This document shows, one piece after another, positions 1 through 19,100 of a stretch of 64,000 nt of DNA. This stretch comes from Odontesthes bonariensis (Eukaryota; Chordata; Actinopteri; Atheriniformes; Atherinopsidae). The stretch lies in NCBI RefSeq assembly GCF_027942865.1, contig NC_134510.1, positions 15,218,743 through 15,282,742 on the forward strand, in the 5' to 3' direction. The first letter of the stretch is position 1, and the number at the start of each line of letters is the position of its first letter. Made by a program: the position numbers and the translations under genes. The notes below the pieces were generated by a model. That model made no database searches, was not told the origin of the DNA, and saw nothing but the letters and a program-made list of their open reading frames with translations.

Positions 1-1326
1 GTGCCACGGCTGGATCCTTAACGACCTTAAGCAGCATGTTCTTCTCCATCTCCAGTCGCTGGTCTCGAGGTTGGATCAGGGAGCAGTAGGCGCTCTGCCG
101 CTCCACGAGCTGACCCTCCAACTCCTTCAGAGTGGCTGTGGCGCGGTGGTACCAGTTGTTCTCTCTCTCAAGGGCCTCACGCAGTGCAGCACCTGCAGCA
201 CCGGATTTCATCAACCTTTGCTTCGCTTCATCCAACGCCTCTCGCTCCTTGTAAAGGATAAAGACAGAGTTTTGAGACGAAGCCACAGGTTACACAAGAA
301 TAGGAATGGAGGCCCAGTTTAAGGTGAGAGTAAGACAAGAAAAAGAGTTGTAAGGAGTATCAGTAGCGGGACAGAAGAGAGAGCGCTGAAAACGTGCATG
401 GATAAGACCTGCACAGCATTACCTGCTGCAGCCGTTTTCGCTCCTCCATAAGCTGCTGTGTCTGAGATATGAGAGCCTGCTTGTAGCCTTTCACCCGCTG
501 TCTCTCCTTCTCCAGCTCCAGTTCCAACGTTGCCGCCGCCCGGCTTCTCTCTGTCAGAGTCTCCCGGTAACGTGCCTCCATCTCCCCTTTGATTGTAGAC
601 ACGTCATTCTCATACTGGGCTTTAACCCCCTGGATCTCCTTCTGAGATTCCCTTGTCCAGATCCAACCTGAATGGATGATGGACAGAAGTGAGGACAATC
701 TTAAGTGAAGATGGTTGATTACGATTGTGACTGTATAATCTTGAGATAAAAATAAACTACCATTTATAGAAGCAAAATGCTAAATGAGGATCTTCTATTG
801 CTTGAATTGAAAAAAATAGGATTGATTTGATTAACTGAGCTGATAAAGCCTAATAAGACTTCAATAAATGCATTGTACTGTAGCTGTAATTCAGTAAGTG
901 TCCCCCATCTTTGGTAACCACTTAATCATGTCAACCCCCACAGTTTCATGTTCTAACGAACAAAGAGACATGACAGGAAATATGTTAAATATATTGTGTA
1001 GTCCATTAAGTATTCGATACAAGCACAGCAAATAGAGCAAAAATTACAGGACAGAGGCAAAAATAGGAACTCATAAACTCAATCTGTTTTTCCGGTGGAG
1101 CATTCTCACGTGTACATTAAGTAAAAAAACGCAAGTGTTCCTCCTCTGTATGACATCTAATCCACAAACTTCAACACATCTCCTTGTGTAACTTACGAAA
1201 TGCAGCCAGTCCTAGCATGGGGACCAGCAGGGCATAGTTCCATTGGTTGCCATCACCAGCCCCCGCCTCCCTACCTCTCGGGTTTGGTTGGATGTTCCAT
1301 CTAGGGGGATCATTCAAGTTGTTCAT
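1..1326 (-). CDS. ccdc127: Coiled-coil domain-containing protein 127 (3' part, cut by window edge)
   Basis: Coding exons on the minus strand are 1326-1197 (start codon at 1326-1324), 667-423 and 247-1, the last running off the window. Phases match: exon 1 ends one base into a codon that is completed as Arg, and exon 2 ends in phase 0. The N-terminus reads MNNLNDPPRWNIQP and is followed by WNYALLVPMLGLAAFRWIW, a short hydrophobic segment typical of CCDC127. Exon 2 and the visible part of exon 3 are Glu/Lys/Arg-rich coiled coil, with the family stretches LELELEKE and RQSAYCSL. The frame extends further upstream, but I chose the first Met after a good acceptor (exon start at 1334) because it matches the family N-terminus. 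The divergent neighbour is sdha, the same arrangement as in human. Its molecular function is poorly known. The C-terminal third lies outside the window. Confidence 0.93.
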
Positions 1327-1334
1327 GGATGCTG

Positions 1335-2169
1335 CTGTAAACACACAAATACATACAGTAGACCAGAGCATTAGAATTGAGGGATTTCTGTATAATTGCT
1401 GTAACACTGTAACGCCTAAAAGTAGCTCAATACATTAACATTGGCTTAGTTAAATATCAGAGTATTGTTTCAATGCAAAATAATTGCACGAGTGTCCACT
1501 ATAACTCAGTGGGGCTGGTAATACTGTCTTGCAAATGAACACAAGTACTAAAGGCTTGTTAGTAATTAGCTTGAAGGCATTTACCAAACCACCGTGGCAG
1601 ACATCAATTGCAAGCCCCTCAGACTATGTTCATGACTCATGATTTGGAAGTTTGGCAGCCCAGCTAAGCACAAAGCAAGCTTCAGCTAACAAATGCTAGC
1701 TAACATTTAGCGTGGCGTCTTGTGCCCTCTACAGTATTTAATATAAACATAACAAGGGGAATCTCAACTGCGCAATGATGAAAACATATCAGTGCAGGTA
1801 TGTTAGATATATACAACTGTGTCTCACCTTGAATGAAATGTCTAGGTCACTTATGCATTTGTTCCTACATACCCCGATTATACAATTATTACGCCTTAGC
1901 AGTCCATATACCGGCACAGGGTTTTTCGTGGGAATCAACTTGTATGATATTCTCTTAACATGTGATAACGCAAGTATTTTTTATTTTGTCGATATTTCAA
2001 TTTTGTTTACATCTATAGTTTACTGTTGAGAAGATTGTATAAACGTTTAAGGTAATAAAAAGTATGTGTGAAATAAGTCATACCCCCCTTTTTGCAAAGT
2101 GGTTTAGTCCAGTCCAACAGAATATCTCTTCCTCTGATGTGCTTCGGGAACCGTTCTTCAACTGACAAC
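1335..2169. promoter_or_regulatory. Shared upstream region of ccdc127 and sdha, with candidate ccdc127 leader exon
   Basis: This 835-bp stretch separates the ccdc127 coding exons (minus) from the sdha start (plus). A good minus-strand donor (caag/gtgagac, exon edge at 1828) suggests that an untranslated first exon of ccdc127 lies at roughly 1828-2100. The divergent promoter would then be squeezed into about 1.9-2.17 kb. A YY1-type core (AACATGGCGA) overlaps the sdha start codon at 2168-2177. An ETS-like CTTCCT lies just upstream. No TATA box is evident. Transcript ends were not seen, so exon limits are inferred. Confidence 0.5.
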
Positions 2170-8975
<6,806 letters not shown>

Positions 8976-10200
8976 GAAGATATCTTCATCTTGTCCTCCT
9001 CCCATTTCCTCTCCCGTCTCCTCACACTTCCTCCCTCCTCAATTACAGAATGCTATTTAAGAAGACTCACAGTTTCTGTAGTAGTAATGGCATTTTGGGA
9101 CAAGTAATGGTTGTTGTTGCACAATTTGTGTCCATTTAGAGATGTCAAATACAATCCTGTCTTGACGGCATCAGATCTTTGTGTCACATTCCTGCTCCTG
9201 TCCTTCATGCGTGTTTTGCCTTTATTTAAATCGACACGGTTCTTGTGGCCTCTCGCGCTGTGTGAGCCGGTCTTGTACATATCATCAGAAACTTAAGTGA
9301 AGTGGAGTGACTGAGGGCGTTTCCGAATGTCTAGCCACAGCAACAAAAGAAAATTGGAACATGTTTCATAAGTCAAGCTTAGCTTTGTGTGATGACATCA
9401 TACTCTCATAGGTTTGCGTCGTACTAAATGCTTCTATGATTAAAAATTTCTCTGCGTTTGACTGAGTATGGAGACCGTAGGAATGACTGTACTTCAAAGT
9501 GCACATGTCGCCGAGACAGAGGGAAGTTTTAAGTATGTAAATATTGCAGAAATGTACAATAAATATGGTGAAATGTACGAGTTAAAGTATGAGTTCATCT
9601 CACTGTGGCCTTCAATCGTGGCTTGCATTTACTTATTACCCTTCGTGTGTGGTCTTCACATTGCTCTTGTTCAGTAAATAATCAGCGAACAGCCTTGATT
9701 GAGCTTAAACTATCTGGAGTATCTCTATAGATGTTAATCAAATGAAGCAGCTTAAATTATTGTATCCACATTAGCATCTCAGCCAATGGAACAATGGCTT
9801 CTTTTGATGGTTAAGTATAGATGTTTTTTCTCTGAACAATGAGGAAATATTCAATTAAAGGTCAGTGAAAGCCACAGGCTGTAAGAGTAACTTGGCTTTG
9901 TAGGTTGCAGGGAAAGGTTTCTTCAGGGAGTTGTTTTCATTGTAAAGAAAAGGGCGTGTGCGTGGCATTGCGCTAAAGGACGGACATTTACCTCTCTCAC
10001 TCCAACTCGTATGGATAACTTTGACACTGATGGTGAAGGATGTGGTCAGTGTTGCCTCTTTCAATGCAGAACAAAATCACACGCAGTGCTTCTTGTGTTG
10101 AATCGACGAAAAGGGTGACTTAATTTATTTGCCTGTATTAAAAAAAGGTTAATTTTCTTTTGGTTTTGCCATTTGTACTTGTTTTCATATATTCAATAAA
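8976..10200 (+). other. sdha: sdha 3' UTR with polyadenylation signals
   Basis: Non-coding stretch after the sdha stop. Canonical AATAAA hexamers are at 9558-9563 and 10195-10200, with an ATTAAA-type hexamer near 9855. This suggests alternative 3' ends of about 0.6 and 1.2 kb. The distal signal is followed by T/G-rich sequence (TGTATGCTATG, then TGGTCTGTGTAG), as expected downstream of a cleavage site. Confidence 0.65.
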
Positions 10201-10361
10201 GTGTATGCTATGCATAGAAACAAATGCTCTTGGATGGTCTGTGTAGTAAGGAGGTGGATAAAGATAAGACGCCTATGTACTTTAATGCAGGTCAAGAGGA
10301 ATGCAATATTGCTTTTTAGGAGCAACATGGAAGAGTTGGTGTGACTCGTAGCACTTTCGTT

Positions 10362-10378
10362 CCACTAGGGGGCAGCAG
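10362..10378 (+). promoter_or_regulatory. CTCF-type core motif, plus orientation
   Basis: CCACTAGGGGGCAGCAG matches the commonly cited vertebrate CTCF core CCASYAGRKGGCRS at all 14 positions. It lies 160 bp past the distal sdha polyadenylation signal, between sdha and the dispanin genes. Binding is inferred from the motif only. Confidence 0.55.
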
Positions 10379-13006
10379 AAGCACACAACTGAACGAGGAG
10401 TTCTGCAGCAGAATTGCTATGCTGCAAATGGAAAATAATTATGAGGCTGCTCATTTGTGTTGAGTTATTTCACCTCAGCTGTGTTCGTGCTAAGGTTAGT
10501 AAAACTGCACATGCTGCTGTTATGTGGCAGACAGCTTCAGCTGCAGGAAATTTAGAAACAGAAATCCCTAATGATAAAACAAACAAAGTAACTTGAGCTC
10601 ATTCCATGTCCATGCCAGTTTAAAAAAAAAACAAACAAAAAACCTTCAAACGGGTTAGACCTATGGGATTGAGTCGGTTACTCGTCCTGTTACCGCAAAC
10701 GAAAGGGTTGTTTGATGAAAAGATGTGAAACAATCAATCCACGGTTTGAATCAAATGAGTTCTCGGAAGTGATGAGCTCCTTCTTGAAATAATCCCCGAA
10801 CAACGAGCAATATGTGAAGTCAATGAAGAACTAAGAGGCTATAATCCCAAGTATGTATTTTTTTTTAAAAAAAATTCACTCTAACTCCAGTGAAAACTCT
10901 TCTGTAAACACGAGCAAGGTCCGATCTTTGTTTGAACAGCAGCAGATGTTAGGCGAGTGAAAAAAGGAACAGAAACTAGTGTTAGTACTAATTATTAGAA
11001 ACTAATAATATTACAACTACAACCGAACTACAAATGTGACGTAGTTTCAGAGGGCAATTACTGAGGAAACCACAAGAATGAGGAATGCAGCTGCTGAAGG
11101 AAATGGAAACTCCAAATAACAAAATATGCAAACATCCGTGTTGTGACAGACCCGCCCGACCACAGCACCATGTTCCCATCTGTTAAGCATCAGATTCCGT
11201 GTAGTCATCCATCAGGGCCGACAACCTGTGCTTGATCACTCAGATTTAAGAATAGATGTAGTCTATCATAGATTTGACGTTTTAATCTTTCTTTCAAATT
11301 TGTTGCACAACTTTGCATGAAAAAAAATCCTTTCCCTCCCTCTTTTTGGTGCAAAAACAGTTAATCCCAGTCATCTTTAAATCCCAGAAACAGATAGAAG
11401 AAGGAACCGAAATATAAATGAGGCCCGCTCATAAATACACACACAAAGTGAACAAAATGAAACACCATAGAGAGGAATCCCATGTAATAGACTGCTTGCT
11501 TGTCCAGGCTATGATATTCCGCATCTCGTTTTACTGCTGCCGGGAAAGGCTCCAGCACACTGCAAAACAGGATGTTGGCTGTTGATAATGGCTACCAGCT
11601 GATGTTGTCGGCAAATAATTCCCATGCACGAACAGCTGCGCATTCTCTGAAGCACTGAGCTACATAGCCATGCCATGTATCAAGACATGTACCTTAGAAG
11701 CACGCTGGCTTTAAACAGCAGACAGATTGTGTCAAGTATAACAACTAGCACGTGGTCATTTACTCACGCAGTGGAGAAAATCACCATCGGCTTGTTGAAA
11801 CTGGTCGAGATCAGAGGGGATGCATGCCTTATAGTGCTTTAAGAAGCTCTTTTAACACGGGCTTCCTAATAATCCCCGGAGCGCACCTGTTCATGTGTGC
11901 ATGGACTCATTATCACTGGGTGTTTTATGCACTGACAAAACAGAAAAGACTTCAAGCAGGAATGTCAAATGGCTCAATTAAAACCACAGACAAAAGATTT
12001 AATCAGAGCAACTCAACAGAGTAAAGTCAACAGCATAAAATGAATAAGCAGAAAAAGAAAGGAGCCCGTATTTTACCAGCATTTCTCTTCCAGATCCATG
12101 TGGGACGTTTCATTGTGCCTCGGGAATACCAGAAGCTTTTACAATTAGGCTAAGTGGCCGATGTAAAAGGAACCTCTTGAGGACAGCATGGAGAGTGCAA
12201 AAGAGGGACAAAAGCAGGGGAAGAGAAGAACAAACTGAAGATAGAAAAAAAGTTCACAAGGGTCGAAAGGGGAAGCGTAAAAATACAGAAGTGCAAATGG
12301 GCAAATGAGATCACGGATGTATTCGATGAGGTCAGGAGGACAACTGAAGTGAGGAAAAAAAAAAGGTGGGGCAGGGAGAGCAGAGGAAAGAAAATGTTTT
12401 ACGGTAACAGCCTTGGAAAGTTTACAGGAACTCTTAATGACTCCCAACCCTTTAAATGTTCCTGCAGATCCAGCCTCTGCTCCAAAACCGTGCAGCTGAA
12501 GTCTTGAAGTCATTACAGACATCCTGAAACTTTTTCTTTTTTTTTGCTGATGGATCTGACATAATGTCATAATTTAAGATACACAAACACTTGAGAAGTT
12601 CTAATTGTGCTTGCAGATGAGATGATGTGCCAACAGTTGCGTAAACACAGGAATCTTTCTCCAAACAAGTGTTTTTTTTTCTTCGTTTTTTTTTTTTTTT
12701 TTTTTTTAAATGTCAAAGTTCTTTAATCAGCTGCCTTCAAAGAGAGAAAAAAAATAGCTAGAAATACGCTGCGCGGAAATTTTATGTTCCCTTCCAGAAC
12801 TTGAGGTCACCAGAATAACGTACGTCATCATCCCCTCCTGGGGGATTGCACGTGCCAAGACCTGCCGCTGCGTGTGAAGGGGTAAACAGACGAAAAACAT
12901 CAGATGGAAACGCTGTTGGTAGAAAGACAACGATAAAATGATTACACCAATCCGCTGAAAACCACAAATGATATAAAAAACGCAAATGTTTTTTTTTTTA
13001 ACATAC
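10379..13006. other. Intergenic spacer between sdha and dispanin gene A
   Basis: No supported gene. Around 11,500-11,575 is a decayed copy of a common teleost repeat: in minus sense it reads GTGCTGGAGCC, then CCTGGACAAGC, then AGTCTAT. This repeat also gives the spurious frame at 11,361-11,558. A T-run at about 12,687-12,707 and short A/T tracts occur. The long minus frame at 12,145-12,570 lacks splice or family support. Confidence 0.6.
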
Positions 13007-13012
13007 TTTATT
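13007..13012 (-). other. Polyadenylation signal of dispanin gene A
   Basis: AATAAA on the minus strand (TTTATT on plus), about 175 bp after the gene A stop codon, giving a short 3' UTR. Confidence 0.5.
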
Positions 13013-13185
13013 TATAAAGACATTTTTGACAATTCAGTTTTTTTTTTTTTTTAATAAAGATTTTTTTTGTTACAAACTTTCAATACAAACTCAACTGTGC
13101 CCAGTAATGTTTTTCTAATGTTGGCTGATTATTTGTCATAGAACGAGCAAGACGACTAAAGGAAGTAAAGGGTGTCGAAACGGAC

Positions 13186-16100
13186 TTAGACAACTGAGAT
13201 AATAACCACCACGTAGATAACCATCAGGACGAAGCCCCCAATCCCGAGCCCCAGGGCCACGTGGTTCAGTGTCCGGGCGGTCCTGCTGCTCCGCTCCGCT
13301 GCCATCCGGTCACCCGAGTGGTTGGCTTCACGGGCCTGAAAAGCGGGGAAAAAAAACACGATGCGAAAAAAAGGGAAATGGTTATATCTTTGCTTTTAGA
13401 CGGTTTATAGTCTTTATTTAAGACTCCTAACAAGGGGAAAGGAGAAAACCCTATAAACGATTTCTACAGACTTTCTATTAAAGCAATACTATGTAACATT
13501 TCTACCTTAAAATAACAGCTTGAAAAAAATTGTGCGGCTAGAATGAGTTTTAATATTACGATTGGCCTGTCTCCTATGCCCTTCGGGGGTCTGAGTTGGA
13601 ATAACTGCGCTATGTAACTTTGCTGGAGCGGCCCGGGAGCTGAGCGGAAGTACTTTGACTTGCTTTCTGGCACACCTACCGCAAAAACAAATAGACCCCT
13701 CTCACGCTTCCAGGTATAAGGCTAAGCTAGCGCAACATTGTCAGTACGATCATCATGGCAGAGGCACCGAAGAAACAGAAGAAGACGTTGACTGATGAAG
13801 CAAGGAAGAGAAAGAGAGAGGCCGACAAAGCAACCGTACATTACCTCCAAGCCTGTAGGGGGCGCTCCATAATGGGCTTTTTGAGAAGTTACATAGTATT
13901 ACTTTAAAAAGACACTCAAAAAAGGCGGTGACACCTCCCAAAGACGCGGAAGAAGAAGAAGAATTCAACTTTTTGGCCACTGAGGAAAACATTGCAAATT
14001 ACACAAAGCCATTACTGCGAGTGAAGCAAGCCCACCATGAAGCATGGCGGTGGCAGCATCATGATGTGGCGATTACTGTCATTAACAGGCCCCAAGGACT
14101 TTTAAAGATAATGGAAAGAAATGATGGAGGAAAAAAAAACAACATTTTTTCTATTTGTTTCACCTCTCACATCTCCATTTCAATGAGTTTGCAATGCAAA
14201 CTAATGCAAAAAAAAAAAAAAAAAAAAAGGAAATACACAGAGAAGAAAATGTAGTCAGAGGTGTGGTTAGCTGACCTTTCTAAAACCTGATGACTAGCCA
14301 GACAGTAGTAAACGGTCAGGACTACCTAATGCAGCTGTGTCCACACTGGGTGTTGGCTTAACACTGAGCAGGAACCGTTCATTATGACATGATTACATAC
14401 GTGACGCACATTATGACAAAGGTAACTGGTTAGTGTGAGTAAACCGCAATGGGTGAGATTGTAAATTGTAAACTGCAAAGCACATTTTGCTGAAAGAGTT
14501 CTGGGAAATAATGACGAAAAACGCTAAGTGTGTCTTGTCTTTCGATTCAACACAAGCTGAGCTGGTAATCCAGTTTTAATGCTGCAATGATTACATTACA
14601 TTACATTACGGTCATTTTGCAGACGCTTTTAACCAAAGCGACTTACAATAAGTGCGTTCAACATCGGTAGGCAAAAGAACTTCAGGTCACAAGAAATCAT
14701 AAGTGCATTTCCTTCCAAAACCAAACAGCTAAGAGCATAACTAGTGCTAGAGTAAGTGCGATGATACCGTGAAAGTCAAACTGTAAGGGTTTAATAGACA
14801 AACTCACACTAAAGAGATTGTTCCGCAATCTGAGGCCTGATTTAAAATGATGCCCCTAGAGACCATGCAAGCAGCCAGATTTTGGCTGCTTGGTTAAGTT
14901 TAAATTGAAATGAGTCTGTTTAACATCTATTTATTTCCTTAGATAGAGAAGTCAGTGTTTTAGCTAATTTCACCAGATGCATATTGTAAATTAGTTGAAA
15001 CACGGTGATAGTTAAACATTTTGGGAAATATGGATATTATCTATCTTGCTAAGACAAAAAAGTCAAAACCACTCAAATATTTGACACCGCAGCCAGAGGG
15101 GGATGTGTTTTCTATTTTTCCGGACGTCTTCATGATGGCCTTTTCAAAAAGAGTCCGTGTTGCTCAATACTTCTGTCGAATTGTACAACACTGCTGTGTA
15201 CAATGGGCGTTGTTGAAACAAAACTGTGGAAATTCCCCAAATAGTTTTCACATATTGTCAGAAATGTCCCCATTCATAACGGAGAGAAAGCTTTGAACTC
15301 AATCAGGACACCTCATTCTGCATAGTAACATTTCAACTCTCATTTTTCGGTGCCATTGACTGTATTCCAGCCTTGTTGGCTAAAAAAATAATCAGAATTA
15401 ACAATAACTTCAATCAGAGGGTTAAGTCAAAGTAAAAAAAACAGTGGCTGTGTTTTTTAATAACTCACAGATTTCTTTCCCCACAGCTATATACTGTCAT
15501 ATAAAAGAAGCCAACGTTGTGTAGTGACTCTGAAATGCTATAATCAAGAGCCTTTGGCTCACACACCTCCATGAAAACACCCACAACTACCATTGAATCA
15601 AAGGTTAATTCCAAGAAGTCAGAATGAGTTTACAACTGCCGATAACCCAGCTGTGCAGTAGCACTGAGACCACTCCCTTCCTGCCTTTCACGAGTGGAAT
15701 TACATTGGTCTGTTTACATTTGAGGAAGTAGCTGTCGTGGATCATCCTCTTTCTTCAATAACCTACAGTCACTGTTTGTTTTCTCTGGAGTGATCAGAGT
15801 ACAAGGTGAAGAGCTGACATGAGAGAGGTGTGGCTTCAGGCCGCATCTGCTCTCCTGGAATAACCTTTTAAACCTGCCATTCCTGTCCCAACGCTGTGCT
15901 CCCTTCGCAAAAGGGAATGAGATGTCACCAGATGTTAAAGAGCTATCCACAGGGCTGTGTGACTAGCCTAATCCTAAAACACCGGAGATGGGTCATTGTA
16001 ACCATTACAAGAAAGCAAATGCTGCGTATTGCACTTTCTAGCTTCTGAGACAGCTGCTGCACCTCCCGCTGCTCTCTCACTACGTTTCCAAAGGATAATT

Positions 16101-19100
16101 GTTTACTTTGCTTTCAGGGACCTGACCTCTCCTCACAGTGCAGTTGGAATTAGATACTGACCGGGGACAGTGCGAGGCAAATGTCCACGAGCAAAGCAAT
16201 CGACAGGAAATTTATCAAGATAAGCTTGCGTGCAAATTGAAATTTTGCAGCTCAAAGTATATGAACTTGTAGGATATCATTAGGAAGATGCATTACTGAA
16301 AAGCTCCTCATCAGGCGAGAAACCTCTGTAGAAATAACGCGTATACAAACAATGCCTACTAAAGCCCCTCGGAGTATGAGAGGTTTCCTTCACACCTACA
16401 TTATTATGCACTGCTGCTTAAATTTGATTGAAGAGCTTTTCGCAGTTTTGGCCGGCGGCTTACCTGCTGCTGCCTGACCAGATGTCTGCATTGTTAGTCT
16501 GTGTGCCCTGTGTATGTGAGAGGGCCTGTCTGGTTAGCAGTGCGTCTGTATTCTTCCTCCTCACTGCCTAAAGCACCGATTACGTGAGAGCAGGGGCCTG
16601 ATGTTTGTGGGAAAACTGCAGAGAACAGATTTGAATGCAGCAGATGAAAGATCAAAAGGTCTGCACGCCCCCTCCCTCACCTTCACCTCACGATGGAAGA
16701 AAACAAAAGTCACAGCGGCTTTAGAGTCAAACTGGTAAAACCAGAGTTTTGCAGCACTCTTGTATCTTCCCCTTTTTTTTCAACGCACACCGTGCCACCA
16801 CCACATTTCAACCACTTTCAACTTTACCTGCTATGGTTTCACCCTGAACCCTCCCCTAATGACGACTGTAACATGACTCTCAGCCTCTCTGCTTTCGCCC
16901 CAACCACCTAGAAACACAGAACCAGTGTTCTTTCGCTGCTATGTGACTTTGTTCTTTTTTACGCTCGCATAACAGGCATAGTTTTAACGCCAAAACCTAT
17001 CGACAGACTGCCTGCCTTTTTCAATGTGAGCCCTGTGTGATTTTCAACTTCAAAGTTCCGCTACGCATGTCTTTAAAATTCCCCATCTGGGATTTATTAT
17101 AGTCTTTTCGGAAATGTGATCTGTAACAGGGAGCCATGCCTTTGCCTGTTGCCTATCCCAAAGAGAAAAATAAGCTCCATGTCGGTGTCAGCAAGGATAA
17201 GACACCATTTATCTATCTGTGGCGAGATTGAGAATGTGATGAAAGGATTTCTGGTATTTATGTCACCTTGCTGCTCTTCTCTACATTTGGACCTTTTTTT
17301 TTTGTAAAGTAAAGCCTACTTCACGGTGACAAAACCAAAGAGAAATACTGTGTAATGCATGGAGAATTTTGATATGTTTGGCAGTGATAGTCACTGTCAG
17401 CGGAAAGCTTACATAATCTGTAGTTTATCTGAGGTTTAGAAGCCAATTTAGGACCATATTTGGATTTTTTTTCAGAGGAGTTCGATGCTCAGATGGAGGG
17501 CTTGTTGGAGGAGGGGGTTGGGGACTGAAACATAAAAAAAGAAAAGAAAAAGAAGAAGCAGCTTTCTGCACTGAGAAAAAAAACCATGAACAATTATTTG
17601 CAATCCCAGTGGCTGAATTGCTGTGTTTATCCAGTTTCAACTGTAATAATGAAAACATTCACTTATATCTGAAGGTCTACTGGATAACTAGTTGATATCG
17701 TCAGTCATAAAGTTTTATTTGGTGTCTAGCAAGACTTTGCTTTGGATTACTTGACCTTTAGCTTATCATAATGCTGTTTGGGTATGACATTATTGACATA
17801 AACTGCAGTAACTCAAACAGCAAAGCTCTCTCTGACCTTACAGCTATCAGGTTTTTGCTCTCTGCAGCCCAATAGAATATAAAATAAAAATACTGGGAAG
17901 GAATACCTAAATGGGAAAATTCAACAAATATGAAAAATAACACATTCCTGTTATGTGGTGGTGCTATTTGACAACAGACAAAGACCCCCCCCCCCCCCCC
18001 CCCCCCAAAATTATTGGATACATTTCGATGGTTAGCAGCAAAGTTTCAGACACCTCAGTTACCGTAAAAAGCAGATAAGCCCAGAGAAGCAAATACCAAA
18101 GGAAACAAAGGAGCGTTTCATGGAACTTTCAGAGAAGCAATGCATGGCCCGAAACTTGGAAAACCAGGCCATGAATCCAGATCCTGCCAAAAAGGGGGGG
18201 ACACCAAATTAAAATTGAGTGACTTTCCTAATGGGTTTGTCCGAGTGGTCAGTTTTCCTCTCTTTTCCGCAGTGTCTGACATGCAAATAAAGGAAAGAGA
18301 TTCCAGCAGCCAGACGCCCTTTATTTATCTCTCCCCTCCCTCTAGTCAGTTCTAGCATCATATTTTCCAGTCTCTGGCTTCCTTCCTGTTTAGACTCTCC
18401 GTTAGGAACCCTGAAACTGACAAAGAGCACGCACTGTTTGGGATACAATCATGTCAAAACACGATTCAAAAAGATTTAACCAGCCACCAGATCTCTGTCT
18501 TCGCTGTCTTACTTTCCTTCTTCTTATCTGTGCTCTTCCCTGCCTCCTGTAATATGAGCTGCTTTCTCTCAGTTCTCCCAGACATCTTGGTACACTCTAT
18601 TCCCACTTAGCTAATTCATCTCCTCAAATAGCGTAACTTGTAATATCTGGGAAACGCTAGATATTTGATCTGCCATGTTTCCTCTCCAATATGTTGTCAT
18701 TTCTCTTATTGAAGGAAAAAAAATCAAGGAGGAGTCTCAATCATAATATATATCGTTAAAGTAATATAAACATCCAAAATAAACAGCACATAAGAAGAGA
18801 AACAGAAATGCTGTTTTATTGACATTTACACCGCAGTGGGACATTGTGCTGTAAAACCTCAGCATGGGGGATGTTACTTTCACACAGACTTCTCTATTGT
18901 TCCAGAAACCTACGCTTCTTCATGGTTTTCATTCTTACTGAGGGCAACAGCCTATCCTTCCAAGGAAATACCCCCTGTCCTGCGGCAGAAACTGTTCACA
19001 AACCCTTTAAAGGGGAACTCCGGGGCATTTGAAGCGCATTTCCATTGCTAGAGGTTGTCAAATACTGACGGTAGGACACAGACCGGTGCAAATCTGCGCT

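Noticed and set aside
1327-1407. Upstream in-frame extension of ccdc127 (MLQQLYRNPSIL...)
   Set aside because: A good acceptor at 1335/1334 cuts it off, and the downstream Met matches the conserved family N-terminus.
11361-11558. Minus-strand frame ending GFKDDWD with a hydrophobic middle and an apparent TTTTGCAG acceptor, at first sight a terminal exon
   Set aside because: Its first half is a decayed copy of a common teleost repeat (GTGCTGGAGCC ... CCTGGACAAGC), so the frame and hydrophobicity are incidental.
12145-12570. 141-codon minus-strand frame
   Set aside because: No splice partners, no family resemblance, low-complexity hydrophobic composition. It lies in spacer sequence next to T-runs.
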